This document shows, one piece after another, positions 1-4,772 of a DNA stretch of 6,114 nucleotides. This DNA comes from JACPDD01 sp040900105 (lineage in GTDB: Bacteria > Patescibacteriota > Microgenomatia > Levybacterales > UBA12049), in contig JBBDZP010000021.1 in the NCBI GenBank assembly GCA_040900105.1, positions 1 to 6,114 of the forward strand. The letters run 5' to 3'. Positions within the stretch are counted from its first letter, which is position 1. Each line of letters starts with the position of its first letter. Under the pieces are notes generated by a model. That model made no database searches. It worked only from the letters and a program-made list of their open reading frames with translations, and was not told the origin of the DNA. Made by a program: the position numbers and the translations under genes.

Positions 1-45
1 TTAAAATATCCAAATATAAAGCTAAAAAACTTTATTCCAATATCA

Positions 46-74
46 AGTATAGCAGCTGGACTTATGAAAGTCAA
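46..74 (-). promoter_or_regulatory. Outward-facing sigma70-type promoter at left edge
   Basis: On the minus strand TTGACT (69-74) and TATACT (46-51) are separated by exactly 17 nt, each hexamer matching the sigma70 consensus at 5 of 6 positions. Transcription would start near position 39 and leave the window. No ATG-initiated frame opens downstream inside the window. An ATT-initiated frame from 41 stays open to the edge and begins IGIKFFSFIFGYF, but an ATT start is rare and this is only a possibility. It is the only promoter here with a clear -35 box. Confidence 0.6.
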
Positions 75-100
75 TGAACTATAGGATATTCTCGCTAGTT

Positions 101-667
101 TTATGAAGGTTCGTTGTCCGGTTTCCACTTAATACCGCAGCCCATGCTTGGTTTTTGATCTTGCGGAGCGGGTTCTCCTGCAAGAGTTTTGTCAATTGCA
201 TCTCTTAAGTTTTCTCCAGTGACAGGATTATCATTTCCTGGTCTGCTGTCATCTAATTGCCCTCTGTAGAAAAGTTTTTTATCTTTATCAAATAGGAAAA
301 AATCAGGGGTGCAGGCAGCGCTATATGCTTTTGCAACATATTGCGACTCATCATATAAATATGGAAAGTTTAAATCCAACTCTTTTGCCATTTGGGCAAG
401 CCCTGCTGGAGCATCTTCCGGATATTCGGCTGCGTCATTTGAGGAAATAGCAACTATTCCTAATCCTTTATCAACATAATCTTTACCTATTTTTGCAATC
501 TCATGTTTTACGTGCTGAACAAAGGGGCAATGTTTGCAAATAAACATCACAAGAAGTGCTTTTTTGTCCTTGAAAATATCAAGAGAAACTGGTTGTCCGG
601 AAACAACATCCGTTAAGTTAAAATCCGGCGCCACTGTTCCCAGCGGAAGCATTGTAGAATTTGCCAT
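101..667 (-). CDS. Thioredoxin-fold redoxin (AhpC/TSA-like family)
   Basis: A 188-residue soluble protein with the redoxin layout. An N-terminal GTVAPDFNLTD segment (10-20) is typical of AhpC/TSA and TlpA-like proteins. The strand ALLVMFICKHCPF (37-49) carries a CxxC pair, Cys44 and Cys47, at the start of the active-site helix. AACTPDFFLFD (117-127) supplies the cis-Pro loop (Pro121) with an extra Cys119. The tail contains SMGCGIKWKP with Cys177. This matches a 'thioredoxin family protein' group that I know as CxHCPFV redoxins, probably thiol-disulfide or peroxide reductases acting in the cytoplasm, since there is no signal peptide or anchor. The ATG start is supported by TATAAT ending 6 nt before it (674-679). 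It diverges from the glycosylase gene at 711. The substrate and the reductant are not deducible. Confidence 0.88.
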   Translation of the reverse strand: MANSTMLPLGTVAPDFNLTDVVSGQPVSLDIFKDKKALLVMFICKHCPFVQHVKHEIAKIGKDYVDKGLGIVAISSNDAAEYPEDAPAGLAQMAKELDLNFPYLYDESQYVAKAYSAACTPDFFLFDKDKKLFYRGQLDDSRPGNDNPVTGENLRDAIDKTLAGEPAPQDQKPSMGCGIKWKPDNEPS

Positions 668-673
668 GCATCA

Positions 674-679
674 ATTATA
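674..679 (-). promoter_or_regulatory. -10 box of redoxin gene, leaderless geometry
   Basis: TATAAT on the minus strand, followed by 6 nt (TGATGC) and then the ATG at 667. This predicts a transcript starting at or next to the A of the start codon. No recognisable -35 and no Shine-Dalgarno. It shares the 43-bp divergent region with the promoter of the gene at 711. Confidence 0.6.
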
Positions 680-695
680 TCAAAATTAACTATGA

Positions 696-701
696 TATTA
701 T
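696..701 (+). promoter_or_regulatory. -10 box of DNA glycosylase gene
   Basis: TATTAT, then 9 nt, then the ATG at 711, which would give a leader of about 3 nt. An overlapping alternative is TATGAT at 691-696. No -35 consensus is visible. It lies back to back with the redoxin promoter, so the two genes could share regulation. Confidence 0.45.
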
Positions 702-710
702 GATCAAGAA

Positions 711-1328
711 ATGGAAAAGATTATAAAGCATTTTAAAAAAGCTGATCCCAAGATTCATGCGCAAATGTTAAAAGTTATCTCTTTTGGAGGAGATAGTCTC
801 AAAATTAAGATAAAACCAGATGATTTATTTACTACTTTGTGTTCGTCCATTGTCAGTCAGCAGCTCTCAAATAAAGCCGCTGAAACAATTTTTGGTCGGT
901 TTAAAGCTCTTTTTCCAAAAGGGAAGATTACTCCTGATAAATTAGCGAAAATGACTCCCCAGAAACTACGAACAGCGGGCGTTTCTAATCAAAAAGCAAA
1001 TTACTTAAGGGATTTGGCTGCAAAAGTGAATTCAAAAGAAGTAGAACTGGAAAAGTTTGCAAGCCTTACGGACGAGGTTATTATTGAAGAGCTAACCTTG
1101 GTCAAGGGAATAGGAAGGTGGACAGCCGAAATGTTTCTTATGTTCGCGCTGGGCCGCGAGGACGTTTTTTCTTATGGAGACTTAATTTTACGCAAATCTT
1201 TTCAAAAACTTTACGGATTTGAGAAAGAGCCAACTGCGGAAGAAGTAGAAAAAATTACAATCAAATGGAGTCCATATAGAACTTACGCATCGCGTATATT
1301 GTGGAGAAGCTATCGATTAGATTCTTAG
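711..1328 (+). CDS. DNA-3-methyladenine glycosylase II, AlkA/HhH-GPD family
   Basis: A 205-residue base-excision repair glycosylase of the helix-hairpin-helix GPD superfamily that removes alkylated bases. Visible motifs are an N-terminal helical part with FTTLCSSIVSQQLSNKAA (40-57, the conserved I..QQ.S..A element), the HhH hairpin LVKGIGRWTAEMFLMF (130-145), and DVFSYGDLILRK (151-162) with Asp157 at the position of the catalytic aspartate. WSPYRTYASRILWR (186-199) is the usual C-terminal signature. It lacks the N-terminal TBP-like domain of the 282-residue E. coli AlkA, so it is the compact single-domain form common in bacteria and yeast (MAG-like). Its TAG stop overlaps the stop of the convergent VOC gene. 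The ATG is the natural start, with a -10 box 9 nt upstream and no Shine-Dalgarno. Function is confident; exact lesion range is not. Confidence 0.92.
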   Translation: MEKIIKHFKKADPKIHAQMLKVISFGGDSLKIKIKPDDLFTTLCSSIVSQQLSNKAAETIFGRFKALFPKGKITPDKLAKMTPQKLRTAGVSNQKANYLRDLAAKVNSKEVELEKFASLTDEVIIEELTLVKGIGRWTAEMFLMFALGREDVFSYGDLILRKSFQKLYGFEKEPTAEEVEKITIKWSPYRTYASRILWRSYRLDS

Positions 1329-1684
1329 TTATTTTTCCAAGGGGTCATGAGTTGAAAATAGTTTCCGTCAGGGTCTGCAAATGTTGCAATCCATGCGCCT
1401 TCCATTTCATAAGGTTCTTTTATAACCTTGGCACCAACCGATTTTATTCTTTCAAATTCTTCCTTTACTTCAGTGGTCTCAAGATTGACTATTATCCTTT
1501 GGGGTTCTTTTGCTTTTCCCTTAACTCCAGAATGCTCCCCAATATTAAAAAAGGTATTTCCAATTTGCCATCCGGCCCAAGTTCCATCCTGCATATCCGG
1601 GGCTTTGTCAAAGACTTTTTCGTAAAACTCTGCGAGCTCTTTTGGCTTCTGGGTCCCAATCATTATGGAATTTAAATTTAACAT
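1325..1684 (-). CDS. VOC (glyoxalase/bleomycin-resistance fold) protein
   Basis: A 119-residue single-module protein of the vicinal oxygen chelate superfamily, in which two beta-alpha-beta-beta-beta units form a metal-binding cup. The first unit has LNSIMIGTQKPKELAEFYEK (4-23). The second has VKEEFERIKSVGAKVIKEP (73-91) followed by the family signature ATFADPDGNYFQLMTP (100-115). The usual metal-binding Glu in 'DPDGN..EL' is Gln here (Gln111) and the typical N-terminal His is absent, so metal binding may be altered. His51 could contribute a ligand. Members act as dioxygenases, glyoxalases, epimerases or antibiotic-binding proteins, and the substrate cannot be read from sequence. The ATG start has TATAAT exactly 6 nt upstream. 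It is convergent with and overlaps the glycosylase gene by 3-4 bp, and is divergent from the membrane protein at 1762. Confidence 0.85.
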   Translation of the reverse strand: MLNLNSIMIGTQKPKELAEFYEKVFDKAPDMQDGTWAGWQIGNTFFNIGEHSGVKGKAKEPQRIIVNLETTEVKEEFERIKSVGAKVIKEPYEMEGAWIATFADPDGNYFQLMTPWKNN

Positions 1685-1690
1685 GCTTAT

Positions 1691-1696
1691 ATTATA
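1691..1696 (-). promoter_or_regulatory. -10 box of VOC gene, leaderless geometry
   Basis: Minus-strand TATAAT, 6 nt (ATAAGC), then ATG at 1684. The string TGATATAAT is shared with the redoxin promoter. No -35 match is seen at 16-18 nt. Confidence 0.6.
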
Positions 1697-1703
1697 TCAG
1701 ACG

Positions 1704-1715
1704 AAGTCTAGACTT
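1704..1715. promoter_or_regulatory. 12-bp perfect palindrome between divergent promoters
   Basis: AAGTCTAGACTT reads identically on both strands. It lies just upstream of the VOC -10 box, within its spacer/-35 zone, and between the divergent VOC and membrane-protein genes, where a dimeric regulator could act on both. There is no independent support, and a palindrome of this size can arise by chance in AT-rich DNA. Confidence 0.25.
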
Positions 1716-1746
1716 TAGGGGTTTCTTTACTTTTTGAAAATTCTTA

Positions 1747-1752
1747 TATAAG
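1747..1752 (+). promoter_or_regulatory. Putative -10 box of membrane-protein gene
   Basis: TATAAG followed by 9 nt and the ATG at 1762, the same spacing as in the glycosylase promoter. TATATA at 1745-1750 is an overlapping alternative. No Shine-Dalgarno is present. Confidence 0.35.
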
Positions 1753-1761
1753 CTTAAAATA

Positions 1762-2424
1762 ATGGCTCGCGAGATTGACAATTCTTCCATTTTGGAAGAG
1801 CTTCATGAGAATGAAGAAGAGCTTCGAAGAGATGAAAAAAGAGTAAAGTTAGCATTTTTGCTAGGGATGGTTTTTATGCTGGCGGCAATTGCCGCCTCTT
1901 CCTATTTTATTATCCAATCGGTTGCAAATAAATCTACACAAACTTTGGTCAAAGTTATTGAACCTTCAATTACTATTACACCTACGCCTACTGAGCCTTT
2001 GGTTTTAACGACTCCCACATCTTCACCTCTTGCTGCAGGCACGGCAAATGAAACTTTTACCAAAGACTACTATGTAAATCTTGGATCCGGCACAAATAAA
2101 TCAACCGACTGGGAAGATGTTGCCGGAACACTAATAACTGTAGATTTAGGGTTGTACAATAATGTTAAAGAAGTACGCCTTGAAACAACTACAAATGTTC
2201 CTACTGCAAACGGAACGATATCGATTAGACTTTTTAATAAGAGCGACAATTATGCCGTTTGGAATTCGGAGCGTACAGTTCAGGCGCAGGCAAATGGTAG
2301 CCTTTTAATTTCCGAAAAACTCATCTATGATCTTGGTCCCAAACTGTATCAGATACAGATGAAGTCACAACTGGGGGTTCTTGCCAATCTACTTCAAGCT
2401 AGGTTCCACATTATTGCGCAGTGA
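1762..2424 (+). CDS. Signal-anchored protein with beta-rich outer domain, unknown function
   Basis: A 220-residue protein I cannot assign to a named family. Residues 1-29 are highly charged (ILEELHENEEELRRDEKRVK) and probably helical in the cytoplasm. Residues 30-53 form one transmembrane segment rich in Ala, Leu and Phe. Residues 67-92 are a Thr/Pro linker (repeated TPT, TSSP) of the kind that spans a cell wall. Residues 97-220 look like an extracytoplasmic beta-sandwich: alternating hydrophobic strands such as TLITVDLG, EVRLETTT, GTISIRLFN, YQIQMKSQ and ARFHIIAQ, with many Asn, Gly and Thr. The positive residues before the membrane segment predict N-in, C-out. It could be a surface or pilus-associated protein, but that is inference. 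It diverges from the VOC gene and ends 5 bp from the convergent basic protein gene. No terminator is seen between them. Confidence 0.72.
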   Translation: MAREIDNSSILEELHENEEELRRDEKRVKLAFLLGMVFMLAAIAASSYFIIQSVANKSTQTLVKVIEPSITITPTPTEPLVLTTPTSSPLAAGTANETFTKDYYVNLGSGTNKSTDWEDVAGTLITVDLGLYNNVKEVRLETTTNVPTANGTISIRLFNKSDNYAVWNSERTVQAQANGSLLISEKLIYDLGPKLYQIQMKSQLGVLANLLQARFHIIAQ

Positions 2425-2429
2425 AAAGG

Positions 2430-2549
2430 TTATTTGCGGCGCTTTTTCTTTTTTGCGGCTAGCATTGCGTGTTTTGCTGCAAGCCTTTTTTTTGTTTTGT
2501 GAGGGGAGCGCTTTTTTCCTTTCCCGACCCCCGTGTCTCTTTTTGCCAT
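2430..2549 (-). CDS. Hyperbasic 39-residue protein, probable nucleic-acid or ribosome binder
   Basis: A short minus-strand frame from ATG (2547-2549) to TAA (2430-2432). It begins MAKRDTGVGKGKKRSPHKTK, continues with KRLAAKHAMLAAKKKK, and ends in RRK. Roughly half of its residues are Lys or Arg, with an Ala/Leu helix-like middle, reminiscent of small ribosomal or histone-like proteins. I do not recognise it as any of bL32-bL36, bS20 or bS21. Support for expression is a perfect TATAAT exactly 6 nt before the ATG, the same start geometry as confident neighbouring genes, and its neat fit 5 bp from the convergent stop at 2424. Its promoter and first seven codons are duplicated at 3651-3723. The A-rich coding strand could inflate Lys by chance, so it needs a homologue to be certain. 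Confidence 0.55.
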   Translation of the reverse strand: MAKRDTGVGKGKKRSPHKTKKRLAAKHAMLAAKKKKRRK

Positions 2550-2568
2550 ACAAATATTATACACTATT
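2528..2568. repeat. 41-bp direct repeat, copy A (promoter plus start codons)
   Basis: Aligned without gaps to 3683-3723 (offset 1155), it matches at 35 of 41 positions. Mismatches are at 2529, 2535, 2537 and 2552-2554. Two long identical runs occur, 2538-2551 and 2555-2568. It contains the -10 box, ATG and codons for MAKRDTG of the small basic gene. Confidence 0.8.
2556..2561 (-). promoter_or_regulatory. -10 box of basic small-protein gene
   Basis: Minus-strand TATAAT, 6 nt (ATTTGT), then ATG at 2549. TTAGGA lies 17 nt upstream as a poor -35. The element belongs to the 41-bp repeat copied at 3683-3723. Confidence 0.55.
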
Positions 2569-2626
2569 TGCCTTATAATCCTAAACTAGGTATAGCCATT
2601 TAGATAGGAGGGAGGAAATTAAAAAG

Positions 2627-3415
2627 TTAAGCAATATTTTTTATCTTGTAATAACCCCAGAGGCTTATTGGTGAGAATGAAACGTCTAAGCCTGCTTTCA
2701 ATAATTCCTGTGCTGCCATTCCAACGCAATGAATTGGGGCTACATTTTTTTGTAGCCACCTGAATGCAGCTGGGCTTGTGCCTTTGCTTTCTGCTAATTG
2801 TTTTCCATAGCGTTTCAAATCTTCTATCTCTTCATTAATCTTTTGTTGATATTTATCTAGGTATTCACCGTGTTGAACAGGACCAGTAAGGTTAAAATCT
2901 AAAACTAAACCACCTAAAACAATGTGTTTCACGCCAGCCTGGCGTAGTAGGTTTGCCACAGGATTCCAAGGATTCTTGTCGTTTGAGTCCGGTTCAGAGG
3001 TTCCCGGTTTGGTAGGAATAACGTAGACAGTTCCTTGAGCTTCGCTAGGAAGTTTTTGCGGCAAAAGGTCAATAGCTGTTGTTTCTTCAAAAAGAACTAA
3101 GGGAATGTTATTATTGATACACGATTCCATATATTGATCTCTTTGTTTTTTATATACTAAATTAGTAGAGCCGTAAAATTCTTCTTCAGAGTCGCGGCCT
3201 GCTTGCTGAGGGTCTTCCTGCCAGTAGGGGTGTACTAAAGAGGCGATTTTCCCGTCTCTTTGAGTCACTGTCTTTCTAAATTCACCTATTTCCTCCTGGC
3301 TCGCGCTAAGGAGATTAACTGTTTTTACCCTAGTATTACTGGGCTCTCTATCTAACTGTGGATTATTTTCTAAGAGTTGATCCGTCGCTTCACTCATGCT
3401 TGATAATGCTATCAT
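2627..3415 (-). CDS. Unrecognised 262-residue alpha/beta protein, possibly isochorismatase-like
   Basis: I do not recognise this soluble protein. The frame extends to a TTG at 3484, but I place the start at the ATG at 3415 because TATACT ends 7 nt before it, matching other genes here, and nothing resembling a start signal precedes the TTG. In 262-residue numbering it shows Rossmann-type strand-helix alternation: KIASLVHPYW (56-65), IPLVLFEE (104-111), GTVYVIPTKPG (128-138), LLRQAGVKHIVLGG (156-169), then CVGMAAQELLKAGLDVSF (230-247). The order, a Lys (136) in the third strand, and Cys230 before a helix and final strand resemble the isochorismatase-like cysteine hydrolase fold. However, an Asp/Gln in the first strand is missing (HPYW instead), and about 60 charged residues (171-229) separate the fourth strand from the Cys. 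The enzymatic assignment is therefore weak. The gene lies between the two 41-bp repeats. Confidence 0.75.
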   Translation of the reverse strand: MIALSSMSEATDQLLENNPQLDREPSNTRVKTVNLLSASQEEIGEFRKTVTQRDGKIASLVHPYWQEDPQQAGRDSEEEFYGSTNLVYKKQRDQYMESCINNNIPLVLFEETTAIDLLPQKLPSEAQGTVYVIPTKPGTSEPDSNDKNPWNPVANLLRQAGVKHIVLGGLVLDFNLTGPVQHGEYLDKYQQKINEEIEDLKRYGKQLAESKGTSPAAFRWLQKNVAPIHCVGMAAQELLKAGLDVSFSPISLWGYYKIKNIA

Positions 3416-3422
3416 AGCAGAA

Positions 3423-3428
3423 AGTATA
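3423..3428 (-). promoter_or_regulatory. -10 box deciding the start of the 262-residue protein
   Basis: Minus-strand TATACT, 7 nt (TTCTGCT), then ATG at 3415. Because it sits inside the longer open frame, it argues that the upstream in-frame TTG at 3484 is not used. No -35 consensus is visible. Confidence 0.45.
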
Positions 3429-3484
3429 TCAAGAGGTTTTGCCGGCCTGTGCTCACTCTGATTGATATACTCAGAGCAAAACAA

Positions 3485-3682
3485 TTTAATTTATCGATGG
3501 GAATAGGGGACTTTAGAATTTGGAATTGCAGTTGTGATGTATAGGAAGCTTGGGATTATAAAACGAGGTCGTCACAGGAAACGTAGACGCTTGCTTCATC
3601 AACTGACTTATGAACATTTAGTCCAAGCGATTGCCCGGAGTGTAACTGATCTAAGCTGACGTCCAGGGGACTGATATAAAAC
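3485..3682. other. Interval without a confident gene; weak basic ORF and hairpin
   Basis: Together with 3416-3484 this is about 270 bp with no confident gene. A plus-strand frame at 3537-3659 would encode 40 residues with a cluster KRGRHRKRRRLL, but it has no -10 box at leaderless distance and no Shine-Dalgarno. A nested inverted repeat exists: CGCTTG (3588-3593) with CAAGCG (3624-3629), and inside it GACT (3605-3608) with AGTC (3620-3623), giving a ten-base continuous 3' arm. The sequence does not match SRP RNA, RNase P RNA, tmRNA or a tRNA as far as I can see. It may be an uncharacterised RNA, a small gene, or decayed sequence. Confidence 0.3.
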
Positions 3683-3704
3683 CTCCCGTATTTCTTTTTG
3701 CCAT
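3651..3704 (-). pseudogene. Duplicate start of the basic small-protein gene, truncated
   Basis: A minus-strand frame of 17 codons ending in TAG. It begins MAKRNTGG, nearly the same as the start of the 39-residue basic protein (MAKRDTGV), then becomes unrelated (FISVPWTSA). The preceding TATAAT, again 6 nt before ATG (3711-3716), is also duplicated. The simplest reading is a broken duplicate of that gene's 5' end; a genuine 17-residue leaderless peptide is possible but less likely. Confidence 0.5.
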
Positions 3705-3723
3705 ACCCGTATTATACACTATT
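3683..3723. repeat. 41-bp direct repeat, copy B
   Basis: Partner of 2528-2568 at 35/41 identity. It carries a minus-strand TATAAT-N6-ATG. Its plus strand (TATTAT at 3710-3715, TACACT at 3715-3720) also sits where the promoter of the gene at 3731 must be, so copy B may drive transcription in both directions. Confidence 0.8.
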
Positions 3724-3730
3724 GTTAGTT

Positions 3731-4354
3731 ATGTTTTGGAAAGTATTCCCGTGGATTCTGGCAGCTGTTGTAATTTTGATAGGGTCTTACGCGTGGGTTG
3801 AGCGGGTGAGTAACTACTCAGTTCTAACTGATCCTTTTGTTTTGTTTCCCGTGCTGGGTATATGGGCATGGAGTGTTATGTGGACGCATTTTGTAATTGA
3901 TGAGATCAGAAGGTTTAAGCCCAAACTTCCCAAAAATATTCAATACAAAAAAACATCCTTCGTCTTTGTATTGTTTTGTATTTTATTGCATCCGGGTCTT
4001 CTTATATATGCGCAGTATGAAGCCGGCCTAGGCCTTTCTCTTGCGAATGCATATGTTGGAGCTGCAAGAATGTGGGCAGTGCAAATTGCAGTAATCGCTT
4101 TTTTCATATTCCTAAGTTTTGAATTTTTTGACCGCATGAGGGAAAATCCCAAAGTTGAAAAAAAATGGTGGATAGTAAATATTTCCCAGTCTGTTGCCAT
4201 GATACTTATTTTCATCCACTCACTTACTTTGGGAACTCATCTTCAGCAGGGGTGGTTTAGCATATACTGGATATTACTGGGAATTATTTTAGCTGGGTGT
4301 ATAATTCACACGCACATAACGGACTGGAATTACTTCAGAAAAAAATCTCCTTGA
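3731..4354 (+). CDS. Six-TM integral membrane protein with conserved-type histidines, possible heme b protein
   Basis: A 207-residue polytopic protein. The frame is open back to a TTG at 3698, but I choose the ATG at 3731 because the upstream part overlaps the repeat/promoter copy and the ATG follows -10-like elements by about 10 nt. Hydrophobic segments fall near 6-22, 36-56, 76-95, 115-133, 153-168 and 177-195. Histidines sit in or at membrane helices: His53 (WTHFVIDE), His87 (ILLHPGLL), His163 and His170 (FIHSLTLGTH), His193 and His195 at the C-terminal end. The pattern of six helices with paired helix His and an LHPxLL motif recalls ferric-reductase-like (MsrQ/YedZ-type) cytochrome b domains, but the canonical H-x13-H pair is not evident. 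Heme binding is therefore a tentative inference. Neighbours give no redox partner. It is convergent with the cold-shock gene. Confidence 0.75.
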   Translation: MFWKVFPWILAAVVILIGSYAWVERVSNYSVLTDPFVLFPVLGIWAWSVMWTHFVIDEIRRFKPKLPKNIQYKKTSFVFVLFCILLHPGLLIYAQYEAGLGLSLANAYVGAARMWAVQIAVIAFFIFLSFEFFDRMRENPKVEKKWWIVNISQSVAMILIFIHSLTLGTHLQQGWFSIYWILLGIILAGCIIHTHITDWNYFRKKSP

Positions 4355-4388
4355 GGCGAGGCTGGCTCCACCTCATGCCTGCCCGCCT
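4354..4388 (+). terminator. GC-rich bulged hairpin directly after the membrane-protein stop
   Basis: AGGCGAGGC (4354-4362) can pair with GCCT (4377-4380) and CGCCT (4384-4388), leaving a three-base bulge and a 14-nt loop. It starts on the last base of the stop codon. Only a short T run (4388-4390) follows, so it is at best a weak intrinsic terminator. It stands out for its G+C in AT-rich surroundings. Confidence 0.3.
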
Positions 4389-4440
4389 TTGGAGGGGACG
4401 AGGTCAGAACTTATTATGTTCAATCTTCGTAATCCTTGAG

Positions 4441-4463
4441 GACTCTTCTTGTTCTTTAGAGTC
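4441..4463. terminator. Small hairpin between convergent genes
   Basis: GACTCT (4441-4446) and AGAGTC (4458-4463) form a 6-bp stem with an 11-nt loop in the 139-bp gap between the membrane protein and cold-shock genes. Neither strand has a following U-tract, so a terminator role is only positional. Confidence 0.2.
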
Positions 4464-4493
4464 TCTGATATTTTCAATCTTGATTAGACAATG

Positions 4494-4694
4494 TTACTGG
4501 GCAAGCTTTACATTTTTTGCAGCTGGTCCTTTTTCACCATCTACAACATCAAATGTTACATTTGCTCCTTCTTGAAGTTCATCAAAAGTAACACCGATCA
4601 AATCCTTAGAATGGAAAAAAAGATCTTTAGCTTCGCCTTCACGAGAAATAAAGCCAAATCCTCTACCATTTTTTGTTTTAATTGTTCCGTTCAT
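4494..4694 (-). CDS. Cold-shock domain protein (CspA family)
   Basis: A 66-residue single cold-shock domain, the usual length for bacterial Csp proteins, which bind single-stranded RNA or DNA on a five-strand beta barrel. It shows GTIKTKNGRGFGFISREG (3-20) with the RNP1 core GRGFGFI and DLFFHSKDL (24-32) as RNP2. VTFDVVDGEKGPAAKNVKL (46-64) is the classical last part of the fold. The Trp-Phe pair usually seen in 'VKWFN' is replaced by Thr-Lys, removing one stacking residue, and the barrel loop is a little short. The ATG at 4694 is preceded by an in-frame stop and has no Shine-Dalgarno at normal distance. The only GGAGG lies about 36 nt upstream inside a leader ORF whose TGA overlaps this ATG. 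An RNA-chaperone role under stress is the family expectation. Confidence 0.92.
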   Translation of the reverse strand: MNGTIKTKNGRGFGFISREGEAKDLFFHSKDLIGVTFDELQEGANVTFDVVDGEKGPAAKNVKLAQ

Positions 4695-4741
4695 AATATT
4701 CTACTAGACTTATTGAATAAATCTATTTTGCCTCCTTTCAT
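4691..4741 (-). CDS. 16-codon leader ORF overlapping the cold-shock gene start
   Basis: From ATG (4739-4741) to TGA (4691-4693) this minus-strand frame reads MKGGKIDLFNKSSRIL. Its stop overlaps the start of the cold-shock gene as ATGA, the classic arrangement for translational coupling. The ATG follows TATAAT by 5 nt, so the mRNA should begin at or next to it. Codons 2-4 contain AAAGGAGG, the only strong Shine-Dalgarno-like sequence ahead of a gene in the window. Alternatively it is merely a 5' untranslated leader with a misplaced ribosome site. Whether the peptide is made cannot be told from sequence. Confidence 0.35.
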   Translation of the reverse strand: MKGGKIDLFNKSSRIL

Positions 4742-4746
4742 TCTAT

Positions 4747-4752
4747 ATTATA
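4747..4752 (-). promoter_or_regulatory. -10 box of the cold-shock transcript
   Basis: Minus-strand TATAAT located 5 nt before the leader-ORF ATG and about 52 nt before the cold-shock ATG. Upstream, ACCTAACTTAGGT (4771-4783) is a 6+1+6 inverted repeat over the expected -35 position and could be an operator. No -35 consensus is seen. Confidence 0.55.
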
Positions 4753-4772
4753 CAATTTCGGACGAAAATTAC

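Noticed and set aside
1301..1675. Open frames on the plus strand opposite the VOC gene (also 1428-1625)
   Set aside because: They translate to low-complexity Phe/Cys-rich sequence and lie antisense to a gene with a clear family signature.
2381..2578. 65-codon plus-strand frame overlapping the end of the anchored protein
   Set aside because: Phe/Leu/Cys-rich translation typical of the complement of a Lys-rich gene; the minus-strand 39-codon gene explains it better.
2606..2617. Strong Shine-Dalgarno-like AGGAGGGAGGAA on plus
   Set aside because: No ATG, GTG or TTG frame of useful length starts at a proper distance; only an 18-codon ATT frame follows.
3416..3484. N-terminal extension of the 262-residue protein to a TTG start
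   Set aside because: No start signal precedes the TTG, and a -10 box sits just before the internal ATG at 3415.
3940..4215. 91-codon minus-strand frame inside the six-TM gene
   Set aside because: No promoter or family signal; antisense to a membrane protein with coherent helices.
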